A stretch of 5,801 bases of DNA from DATJLQ01 sp035509415 (GTDB lineage: Bacteria; Pseudomonadota; Alphaproteobacteria; JACZXZ01), in assembly GCA_035509415.1 (NCBI GenBank), contig DATJLQ010000136.1, positions 1 through 5,801 on the forward strand, read 5' to 3'. A model generated the notes under the pieces. It did no database searches. It was not told the origin of the DNA and was given only the letters and a program-made list of their open reading frames with translations. Both the position numbers and the translations under genes were made by a program. This document shows positions 1-5,519 of the stretch, piece after piece; the stretch's first letter is position 1, and each line of letters starts with the position of its first letter.

Positions 1-2
1 TC

Positions 3-9
3 GGAGGAG
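3..9 (+). promoter_or_regulatory. Shine-Dalgarno site of the DUF3096-like gene
   Basis: The sequence GGAGGAG is close to an ideal anti-16S match. Its spacing is 5 bases to the ATG at 15 and 8 bases to the ATG at 18, which slightly favours the second Met. It supports this 50-codon frame as a real gene despite its small size. Confidence 0.7.
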
Positions 10-14
10 CTGCC

Positions 15-167
15 ATGATGGTCAATCTCCTGGTGATCCCGCCGCTCATCGCCCTCGTCGGCGGGATCCTGATCCTGCTGATGCCGCGCCTCTTGAGCTA
101 CATCGTCGCGATCTATCTCATCGCCTTCGGCGTGATCGGCCTGTGGCCGCATTTCATGATCCACTGA
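15..167 (+). CDS. DUF3096-like small membrane protein (50 aa)
   Basis: This short complete gene encodes a very hydrophobic 50-residue protein. A first membrane segment covers roughly residues 4-22. A short Met-Pro-Arg turn (residues 23-25) follows, then a second hydrophobic segment at about 27-44, ending in a Trp-Pro-His tail. The pattern IALVGGILILLMPRLL followed by YIVAIYLI matches what I recall of the DUF3096 family, which are two-helix proteins of about 50 residues common in Proteobacteria; their function is unknown. A strong Shine-Dalgarno stretch (GGAGGAG, 3-9) lies 5 bases before the ATG at 15 and 8 bases before a second ATG at 18, so translation may really start at the second Met. The gene stops 9 bases before the end of the convergent thioesterase gene. 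Its promoter lies outside the window. The family call rests on pattern memory only. Confidence 0.82.
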   Translation: MMVNLLVIPPLIALVGGILILLMPRLLSYIVAIYLIAFGVIGLWPHFMIH

Positions 168-176
168 GGGGCGACT

Positions 177-635
177 TTACCCGCGCGGCCCGTCGTCGCG
201 GCCATGGAGCGTCATGACGGTCGCAAGGCAGGCGGCGACCTGGGTCTCGCGTCCGTCCTTGATCGCGACGACCTCCGCTTCGGCGACGATCAGGGTTCGA
301 CCGGGGCGCAGCACGCGGGCGCGCGCGACGAGCCGCTCGCCCTCGGCGGGCGCCAAGAAATTCACCTTGTACTCGACGGACACCACGCTCGCGTCCGCCG
401 GCATGAGCGTGAAGGCGGCGTAGCCGCGGGCATTGTCGGCGAGCATGCCGACGATGCCGCCATGGATGAAGCGGTGTTGTTGGGTGAGCTCCTCGCGATA
501 GGCGAGCTCGATCTCGACCTCGCCCGCGCGCACGGAAGCGAGCCGCGCGCCGATGGTCGCCATGGCGCGTTGGCGCGCGAAACTGTCGCGCACCCGCGCC
601 TCGAATTCCGGATTGGCCGGGGTGAAGGACGCCAT
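177..635 (-). CDS. PaaI-family hotdog-fold acyl-CoA thioesterase
   Basis: The gene encodes a 152-residue cytoplasmic protein of typical length for a single hotdog-domain thioesterase, which hydrolyses acyl-CoA to free acid and CoA. The signature is at residues 54-74: HRFIHGG, then LADNARGYAA. His58-Gly-Gly matches the family HGG motif. Asp67 sits at the position of the catalytic Asp (Asp61) of E. coli PaaI. The strand VVSVEYKVNFLAPA (84-97) and the following RPGRTLIVAEAEV (110-122) complete the fold. The ATG at 635 is preceded by an AGAAGGGG-like ribosome site in the 14-base gap after hcrB, so it is very likely the last gene of the hcrCAB operon. That placement suggests it acts on an aromatic or related CoA ester from the same pathway; this is inferred. 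No predicted terminator was seen after the stop, where the convergent neighbour ends 9 bases away. Confidence 0.9.
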   Translation of the reverse strand: MASFTPANPEFEARVRDSFARQRAMATIGARLASVRAGEVEIELAYREELTQQHRFIHGGIVGMLADNARGYAAFTLMPADASVVSVEYKVNFLAPAEGERLVARARVLRPGRTLIVAEAEVVAIKDGRETQVAACLATVMTLHGRDDGPRG

Positions 636-649
636 GCGCCCCTTCTAGC

Positions 650-1672
650 TCAAACCGCGATGCCTGTCTCGAAGAGCCGCTGCACCAAGCGCCGCGCGAG
701 CACGCCCGCCATGCGCCGGCGATAGAGGCCGGGCGTGAAGGTCGTCTTCATCGCCATGATCTGGTCGCGCACGAGCTCGTCGAGACCCGTGAGAACGCGT
801 GCGTCGAGCGGCCCGCCGCAAAGCTTCTCGGTGCCCTCGAGCAGCACCGGGCGCGGGTTGGTGCCGGTGATCGCGACGCGTAGATCGGCGAGCGACCCGC
901 CCGCGCGCTTCAACGCCACCGCGACCCCCGCGACCGGGTATTCGATCGACCGGCGGATGCGGATCTTGTCGTAGCCCGAGACGAGGCCGGGTGTGGCCGC
1001 AACGCGCACGCGCGCGACCAGCTCGCCGGGCTTGAGCGCCAAGAAGTTGCGCCCGTCGCCGCCGGCGCTTCCCGCTTCCTGGCGCGAATGGCCGATATAG
1101 AGATCGCGAAGCGGGATCGTGCGCGCGCCCGCGGGGCCGACGAGATCGACCTCGGCGCCGAGCACGAGAAGGGCCGGGGCCAAATCGCCGCTGAAGGTCG
1201 CGAAGCACACGCCGCGGCTCTTGGGTGCCACGTGGCACAGGGTGCCCGTGGTCTTGAGGCAATGATGGTTGGCGCCGCGCCACCATTCGCTTTGATTGTA
1301 GTAGATGCAGCGCGTGTCGAGGCAGAGATTGCCGCCGAGCGTGCCCATGTTGCGATGGGTCGGCCCCGCGATCGAGCCGGCAGCCTCGGCGAGCACGGGA
1401 TAATGGCGCGCGACGCCGTCATGCTCGGCGAGCGCTTCGAGCGTCACCGACGCGCCGATCTCGAGGCCGCGCTCATCGGCGCGGATGCGTTTCAGCTCCT
1501 CGACGCCGGTCATGTCGATGAGCGCTTGCGGGGCGACGATGCCGCGCCGGATGTTCACGACCAGGTCGGTGCCGCCGCCCAATGGCCTCGCGTCCGGCCG
1601 CGCCGCGCGCGCGGCAACCGCCTCCTCGAGGGTCGCGGGGCGCAGGAGATCGAATTCCGGCAACGCGTCCAT
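650..1672 (-). CDS. hcrB: 4-hydroxybenzoyl-CoA reductase-like FAD/[4Fe-4S] subunit (beta, HcrB-like)
   Basis: This is the medium flavin subunit of a xanthine-oxidase-family enzyme, 340 residues long. FAD-binding motifs are LGGGTDLVVN (31-40) and NMGTLGGNLC (108-117). Directly after the second motif is an insertion with Cys122, Cys138, Cys146 and Cys156, in the contexts DTRCIYYNQSEWW, HHCLK, TLCHVAP and GVCFA. In Thauera HcrB the equivalent loop (Cys122, 138, 146, 155 from memory) binds an extra [4Fe-4S] cluster that passes electrons from ferredoxin to FAD. Ordinary CoxM or XdhA-type subunits lack it. The C-terminal CODH flavoprotein domain runs from about 230 to 335. The ATG follows the hcrA stop with one base between (TGAGATG), which implies translational coupling; GAAGG within the hcrA end is a likely ribosome site. 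Compared with family members as I recall them, there is a Gly/Ala-rich loop at about 194-210 that looks about ten residues longer. The subunit type is firm; the substrate is inferred. Confidence 0.9.
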   Translation of the reverse strand: MDALPEFDLLRPATLEEAVAARAARPDARPLGGGTDLVVNIRRGIVAPQALIDMTGVEELKRIRADERGLEIGASVTLEALAEHDGVARHYPVLAEAAGSIAGPTHRNMGTLGGNLCLDTRCIYYNQSEWWRGANHHCLKTTGTLCHVAPKSRGVCFATFSGDLAPALLVLGAEVDLVGPAGARTIPLRDLYIGHSRQEAGSAGGDGRNFLALKPGELVARVRVAATPGLVSGYDKIRIRRSIEYPVAGVAVALKRAGGSLADLRVAITGTNPRPVLLEGTEKLCGGPLDARVLTGLDELVRDQIMAMKTTFTPGLYRRRMAGVLARRLVQRLFETGIAV

Positions 1673-1673
1673 C

Positions 1674-4046
1674 TCAGCCCGCCTTCGCCTGGCGCGTGAC
1701 GCGCGCGCGTTTCTCGAGGGCGGCGAACACGCGGTCGGGCGTCACCGGAAGATCGTCGAAGCGGAGGCCGATCGCGTCCGCGACCGCGTTGGCGAGGGCG
1801 GGGAGGAACGCGGCGAGCGAGCCCTCGCCCGCCTCCTTGGCGCCGAACGGGCCGTGGGGGTCGTTGCTCTCGACGATATGGACCTCGATGGGTGGCGAAT
1901 CCTGGATCGTCGGCACGCGGTAATCGAGCATGTTGCCGGTGACGAAGAGGCCGTCATGGAAGCCGGTCTCCTCGCTCATCGCCTGGCCCATGCCCATCCA
2001 GACCGAGCCCTGCACCTGCCCCTCGACGGTCAGGCGATTGAGCGCCTTGCCGCAATCATGTGCGACCCAGACCTTGTCGACCGTGACCTGGCCGGTCTCC
2101 TCGTCGACCGTGACCTCGACCACTTGAGCCGAATAGCTGTAGCCCATGGTGCCGCCGATGGCCGAGCCGCGGTACTTCTTGCCGCCGTGGGATTCGGGGA
2201 TGGTCGAGTAGTTGCCGGTGACCGTGATGGTGCCGGAATCCTTCAACGCCTCGGTCACCGCCTCGTTGAAGGTGACACCCTTGTCCTGAGCGCCGGCGCG
2301 GAAGATTTCGCCCAAACACTCGACATCCTCGGGCCTGGCTTCGAGCTTGCGCGCGGCGGCGGCCACCAGCACGCGCTTCAGGTTCCGAGCCGCCTCGATC
2401 GCCGCGTTCCCGACCATGAAGGTCACGCGCGAGGAATAGGAGCCGTTGTCCTTCGGCACGACGTCGCTGTCGCCGGTCAAGATGCGCACGCGGCCGAGGT
2501 CGAGGCCGAGCACCTCGGCGACCGCTTGCACGAGGACGGTCGAGGAGCCCTGGCCGATCTCGGCCGCCCCGGTCAGAATCACGATCGAGCCGTCGAAATC
2601 GAGCTTGAGCTTGACCGTCGCGTGAGGCTCGCCGGTCCAGTTCACGGGCTTGGATGCGCCGCTGATATAATGCGAGCAGGCCATGCCGAGCCCTTTGCGG
2701 AGCGCTCCCTTGCCGCGCGCAAGGCGCCCCTTGCGCGATTTCCAGCCCGAGGCCCGCTCGACCCAATCGACGCAGTCGGGCAAGCCGTAGCTGTTCACCA
2801 TCAGGTCGTTGTCGGTGAAGGTGGGTGCGGCGAGGTAATTCGCGCGCCGCACGGCGAAGGGATCGAGGCCGAGCTCGGCCGCCATCTCGTCGAGCAAGGC
2901 CTCGAACGCGAAGCGCACGTCGACCGTGCCATGGCCGCGGAAGGCGCCGCAGGGCGGCGTGTTGGTGAGCACGCGCTTCCCGACATATTTCACGTTGTGG
3001 AGATCGTAGATGGCGTAGAGCATCGAGCCCGCATAGAGGATGGTCACGACACCGTAGCCGCTGTGAGCGCCACCGCGTTGGGTGCATTCGCACTCGACCG
3101 CCGCGATGCGCCCCGCGCGCGTAAGGCCGAGCTTGAGCTTGATCTCCGTCTCGGGCCGGCCGCGATGGGTGATGAACGTCTCCTCGCGGTCGAGCACGAT
3201 GCGCACGCGCCCGCCCGCCTTCTTCGCGAGCAAGGCCGCGATCAGCTCGACGTTCAACGTCTCGGTGCGGCAGCCGAAGCCGCCGCCGACGTGGGGCTTG
3301 ATCACGCGGATTCTCGACATGTCCATCTCGAGCACGCGCGCGAGCATGAGATGCACGTAATAGGGCACTTGCGTGCTGGCATGGACCGTCATGCGGTCGC
3401 GTACCCGGTCGTACTCGGCGATGGCGGCGTGCATCTCCATCTGGTTCTGGCACACCTCGGCGCAGTTGTAGCGTTTCTCGCGCACGAGGTTGGCGGACTT
3501 GAATCCGTCGGCGGTGTTGCCGAGCTCGAAGAACACGTCGCGCTCGATGTTGCCGGGCTTGTTGTCGTGGAGAAGCACGGCGCCGGGCGCCATCGCCTCG
3601 GCGGCGGTGAAATAGGCCGGAAGCTCCTTGACCTTCATGGCGATGAGGCGCAAGGCGCGCTCGGCCGTCGCGTCGTCGACGGCCGCCACGGCCGCGACCG
3701 GCTCGCCGCGATAACGCACCTTGTCGCGCGCCAAGGGATGCTCCGAGCGCGCGATGGGCAACACGCCGAAAGTCTTGTCGCACTCGGCGCCGGTCACGAT
3801 CGCGATCACGCCCGGGACGCGCGCGGCCTCTTCCGTGTCGACCTCGAGGATCTCGGCGTGCGCATAGGGGCTGCGATAGATACGCCCCGCGAGCGTGTTA
3901 GGGGCGAGAATGTCGGCGGTGTATTTGGCGCGGCCCGAGACTTTCTCCGGCCCGTCGACCATGGGCACGTAGCCGCCGATGTTGTGGATCGGGCCCTCGG
4001 GAAGTTGCGGCGGAATTTTCGGCTGCTTGGGCGAGATCTCGTTCAT
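1674..4046 (-). CDS. hcrA: 4-hydroxybenzoyl-CoA reductase-like molybdenum subunit (alpha, HcrA-like)
   Basis: This is the large catalytic subunit, 790 residues from the ATG at 4046; Thauera HcrA is about 770. The N-terminal domain starts with PMVDGPEKVSGRAKYTADI (29-47) and has RSPYAHA (58-64), the usual aldehyde oxidase/xanthine dehydrogenase a/b hammerhead. Molybdopterin-binding motifs follow: GGGFGCRTE (254-262), GAFRGHGTVDVR (367-378) and AAEIGQGSSTV (494-504). Near the end, GAKEAGEGS (735-743) carries Glu741 at the position of the catalytic Glu of the family (Glu1261 in bovine xanthine oxidase). GAFRGHG replaces the AYRCSF loop of CO dehydrogenase, so this is not a CODH. A GTG at 4070 would add 8 residues and overlap hcrC by 14 bases, but the ATG leaves a 10-base gap and gives a more family-like start. 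Mo-cofactor maturation genes (XdhC or MobA type) are not in the window. Confidence 0.92.
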   Translation of the reverse strand: MNEISPKQPKIPPQLPEGPIHNIGGYVPMVDGPEKVSGRAKYTADILAPNTLAGRIYRSPYAHAEILEVDTEEAARVPGVIAIVTGAECDKTFGVLPIARSEHPLARDKVRYRGEPVAAVAAVDDATAERALRLIAMKVKELPAYFTAAEAMAPGAVLLHDNKPGNIERDVFFELGNTADGFKSANLVREKRYNCAEVCQNQMEMHAAIAEYDRVRDRMTVHASTQVPYYVHLMLARVLEMDMSRIRVIKPHVGGGFGCRTETLNVELIAALLAKKAGGRVRIVLDREETFITHRGRPETEIKLKLGLTRAGRIAAVECECTQRGGAHSGYGVVTILYAGSMLYAIYDLHNVKYVGKRVLTNTPPCGAFRGHGTVDVRFAFEALLDEMAAELGLDPFAVRRANYLAAPTFTDNDLMVNSYGLPDCVDWVERASGWKSRKGRLARGKGALRKGLGMACSHYISGASKPVNWTGEPHATVKLKLDFDGSIVILTGAAEIGQGSSTVLVQAVAEVLGLDLGRVRILTGDSDVVPKDNGSYSSRVTFMVGNAAIEAARNLKRVLVAAAARKLEARPEDVECLGEIFRAGAQDKGVTFNEAVTEALKDSGTITVTGNYSTIPESHGGKKYRGSAIGGTMGYSYSAQVVEVTVDEETGQVTVDKVWVAHDCGKALNRLTVEGQVQGSVWMGMGQAMSEETGFHDGLFVTGNMLDYRVPTIQDSPPIEVHIVESNDPHGPFGAKEAGEGSLAAFLPALANAVADAIGLRFDDLPVTPDRVFAALEKRARVTRQAKAG

Positions 4047-4056
4047 GGCGCGCGTC

Positions 4057-4548
4057 TCATGGCGCGGCACCCGAAGCGCGCAATCGGGCCGCGTGCTTCA
4101 CCGCCTCGACGATCTTCACATAGCCGGTGCAGCGGCAGATGTTGCTCCCGAGGGCCGCGCGGATTTCGTCCTCGCTCGGGTTCGAGGTGCGGCGCAGGAG
4201 ACCTTCGGACGCCATGATCAGGCCCGGCGTGCAATAGCCGCATTGGGCGCCGAGCTTCTCATGGAAGCCGCGTTGCACCGACGAGAGGCCGCCGTCGCGC
4301 GCGAGGGACTCGACCGTGTCGACGCGCTTCCCCTCGCAGGTCGCGGCGAGGGTGAGGCAGGAGAGCACCGGCCGATCGTCCACCAGCACCGTGCAGGCGC
4401 CGCACTCGCCGCCGTCGCAGCCGGTCTTGGTGCCCGTGAGGCCGAGCGTCTCGCGCAGATAATCGAGCAGCAACAGATTCGCCCGCGCCGCCCCCGCATG
4501 CGGCCGGCCGTTGAGCGTTAGGGACAAAAGGCGAGGTTTTTCAGGCAT
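4057..4548 (-). CDS. hcrC: 4-hydroxybenzoyl-CoA reductase-like [2Fe-2S] subunit (gamma, HcrC-like)
   Basis: This is the small electron-transfer subunit, 163 residues, nearly the same length as Thauera HcrC (about 161). The N-terminal plant-ferredoxin-type domain binds one [2Fe-2S] cluster through Cys44, Cys49, Cys52 and Cys64 (GCDGGECGACTV, then LSCLTL). The C-terminal helical domain binds the second through Cys103, Cys106, Cys138 and Cys140 (QCGYCTPG and NICRCTGY). All eight ligands are present with family spacing. The clusters link the FAD of HcrB to the Mo site of HcrA. It is the first gene of the operon. The ATG at 4548 is the only reasonable start, since no other Met occurs before residue 112, and it has only a weak ribosome site (CTGGAA directly upstream). 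A promoter and operator candidate lie just before it. The alternative label is a generic small subunit of another hydroxylase; the neighbouring HcrB-type subunit argues against that. Confidence 0.93.
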   Translation of the reverse strand: MPEKPRLLSLTLNGRPHAGAARANLLLLDYLRETLGLTGTKTGCDGGECGACTVLVDDRPVLSCLTLAATCEGKRVDTVESLARDGGLSSVQRGFHEKLGAQCGYCTPGLIMASEGLLRRTSNPSEDEIRAALGSNICRCTGYVKIVEAVKHAARLRASGAAP

Positions 4549-4559
4549 TTCCAGACAGA

Positions 4560-4576
4560 ATGTTATTGAACATAAC
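4560..4576. promoter_or_regulatory. Putative operator: two overlapping inverted repeats at the hcrC start region
   Basis: On the plus strand ATGTT-ATTG-AACAT (4560-4573) is a perfect 5-4-5 inverted repeat. GTTAT-TGAAC-ATAAC (4562-4576) is a perfect 5-5-5 inverted repeat that overlaps it. Both sit immediately downstream of the proposed -10 box, around the likely transcription start, which is a classic place for a repressor of the MarR, TetR or GntR kind to bind. No regulator gene is in the window, so the partner is unknown. AT-rich sequence gives short palindromes by chance, so confidence is moderate. Confidence 0.45.
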
Positions 4577-4577
4577 T

Positions 4578-4606
4578 ATATTAGCGCAAATACCCCGCGC
4601 GATCAA
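4578..4606 (-). promoter_or_regulatory. Putative sigma70-type promoter of the hcrCAB-thioesterase operon
   Basis: On the minus strand TTGATC (4606-4601, 4 of 6 to TTGACA) is followed after exactly 17 bases by TAATAT (4583-4578, 4 of 6 to TATAAT). An overlapping TATAGT is an alternative -10 box at 20-base spacing. Transcription would start near 4571, giving a leader of only about 22 bases before the hcrC ATG at 4548. This is the only AT-rich stretch in an otherwise very GC-rich window, and it lies in the correct intergenic gap. No start site has been measured; this is a pattern match. Confidence 0.55.
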
Positions 4607-4613
4607 GATCGCG
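4598..4613. repeat. 7-2-7 inverted repeat over the -35 region
   Basis: CGCGATC-AA-GATCGCG is a perfect inverted repeat of 7-base arms with a 2-base centre, covering the proposed -35 box of the hcr promoter. It could be a second protein-binding site. It could also form a short hairpin (6 bp stem, 4-base loop) ending the transcript of the upstream unknown gene. No T-run follows on the minus strand, so a factor-independent terminator is unlikely. Part of the symmetry comes from two GATC sites, so chance is possible. Confidence 0.4.
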
Positions 4614-4637
4614 TACCGGCGTCGGAGAATGGCGATG

Positions 4638-5510
4638 CTATTCGATGAGCGTCCGCGCCGCCCCAACCGCCGCCCGCAGGAAGCGCTCGGTCGCCGCCTC
4701 TTGATCCTCGGCCGCGAGGATCGCGGAGGCGGGCGCGATCGCAGCGACGAACTCGTTTGTGTGCCAGTGCCCGGGCGCGGGCAGTGCCGGCAGCGCCGCC
4801 GGATCGGGCTCGGGGTCGATCGTCACGTAGAAATAGGGCTCGGCGTAATATTCGTCGCCCGGCGAGAGGCCGACGCCGATCGCGCCGTCCGGGCTCGCGT
4901 CGGCGCCGCCTTCGTCCGCCCCCGCCTCCGGGCCCGGCACGGGCGCGAGCGTCGCGAGGTCGAAATGATGGGGCCAGCCGAGGAGGTCCGCGGCCGCGAG
5001 CCCCTGCTTCAGCATCCCGGCGCGTACGCGCCCCAGGACTAACGCCGCGTTCCCGAACCACGTCGCGAGCGCGCGCAACGGGTCGGCCGAGCCCGCGACG
5101 TCGTACGCGGCGCCATGGGCGACCGCATGATCCTCGATCTCGTAGGGTGCGGGTGCCGCGAGCAAATCCGCGTCGAGACCTTGCGCCGCAAGCAGCTCGC
5201 CGAGCCAGACCGACACCTCGTCATCTCTGCGCCGGTCGAGCGCCAAGGACGCCGCCTCCATGCCGCGCGCGTCGTGCCAAACGAGCCTGAGCTCCGCGAG
5301 CTCGAGGCCGAGCCGCGCGCCGCCCGGCAATGCGCGCGTTAAGAAGCCGCCGAGCGCGTCGTCCCACAGGAGGCTGGTATGGAGATCGTCGGGCTGCTCG
5401 GGAACGTAGGCGCGCGCGGCGCGGGCGAGCCATTGAAGCGCATGGTGGGCCTGGAGCCTCGCCTCCGCGAGGGCTTTCTTGTCGACGGCGCGCAAAACCC
5501 GCCACGCCAT
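4638..5510 (-). CDS. Conserved-looking protein of unknown function (290 aa)
   Basis: I do not recognise this gene with certainty. It encodes an acidic, soluble-looking 290-residue protein with no signal peptide or membrane segment. An N-terminal part rich in Ala and Leu (residues 1-35) leads to PDDLHTSLLWDD (40-51). A stretch with a WFGNAALVLG segment (151-160) comes next. WPHHFDLATL (179-188) is followed by a low-complexity Gly/Ala/Asp/Glu/Pro linker (about 190-212). A striking C-terminal block reads SPGDEYYAEPYFYVTIDPEP (216-235), then APGHWHTNEFVAAI (245-258). The His, Asp, Tyr and Trp clusters (HTSLLWD, HHFD, GDEYY, GHWHT) look like conserved family motifs and might form a metal or ligand site; that is a guess. 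The start ATG lies 9 bases after the maeB stop, so it is probably co-transcribed with maeB, not with hcr. Confidence that it is a real gene is high; its function is open. Confidence 0.85.
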   Translation of the reverse strand: MAWRVLRAVDKKALAEARLQAHHALQWLARAARAYVPEQPDDLHTSLLWDDALGGFLTRALPGGARLGLELAELRLVWHDARGMEAASLALDRRRDDEVSVWLGELLAAQGLDADLLAAPAPYEIEDHAVAHGAAYDVAGSADPLRALATWFGNAALVLGRVRAGMLKQGLAAADLLGWPHHFDLATLAPVPGPEAGADEGGADASPDGAIGVGLSPGDEYYAEPYFYVTIDPEPDPAALPALPAPGHWHTNEFVAAIAPASAILAAEDQEAATERFLRAAVGAARTLIE

Positions 5511-5519
5511 GGGCGCACC

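Noticed and set aside
181..205. GGCC-containing symmetry near the end of the thioesterase gene as a terminator
   Set aside because: It lies inside the coding region, the arms are short and no T-run follows in either direction.
204..725. A 173-codon plus-strand open frame opposite the thioesterase gene
   Set aside because: Low-complexity composition, no recognisable motif, and fully explained as the antisense shadow of the thioesterase and the end of hcrB.
1088..1699. A 203-codon plus-strand open frame opposite hcrB
   Set aside because: Antisense shadow of hcrB, whose minus-strand frame has all FAD and Fe-S motifs.
2056..3783. A 575-codon minus-strand open frame inside the large subunit gene in another frame
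   Set aside because: Arg-rich out-of-frame translation of hcrA with no domain pattern; the true frame holds the Mo-cofactor motifs.
1674..4046. Possible CO dehydrogenase (CoxL) or xanthine dehydrogenase identity
   Set aside because: The AYRCSF active-site loop of form I CoxL is absent (GAFRGHG instead), and the partner flavin subunit carries the four-Cys [4Fe-4S] insertion typical of 4-hydroxybenzoyl-CoA reductase.
1485..4217. A 910-codon open frame on the plus strand, opposite the large subunit gene
   Set aside because: It is antisense to a gene with complete family motifs. Its protein is a His/Asp/Arg/Gly/Ala/Glu-rich string without domains, as expected when a GC-rich gene is read on the opposite strand, where stops are rare. 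Codon-position GC statistics would be a decisive check.
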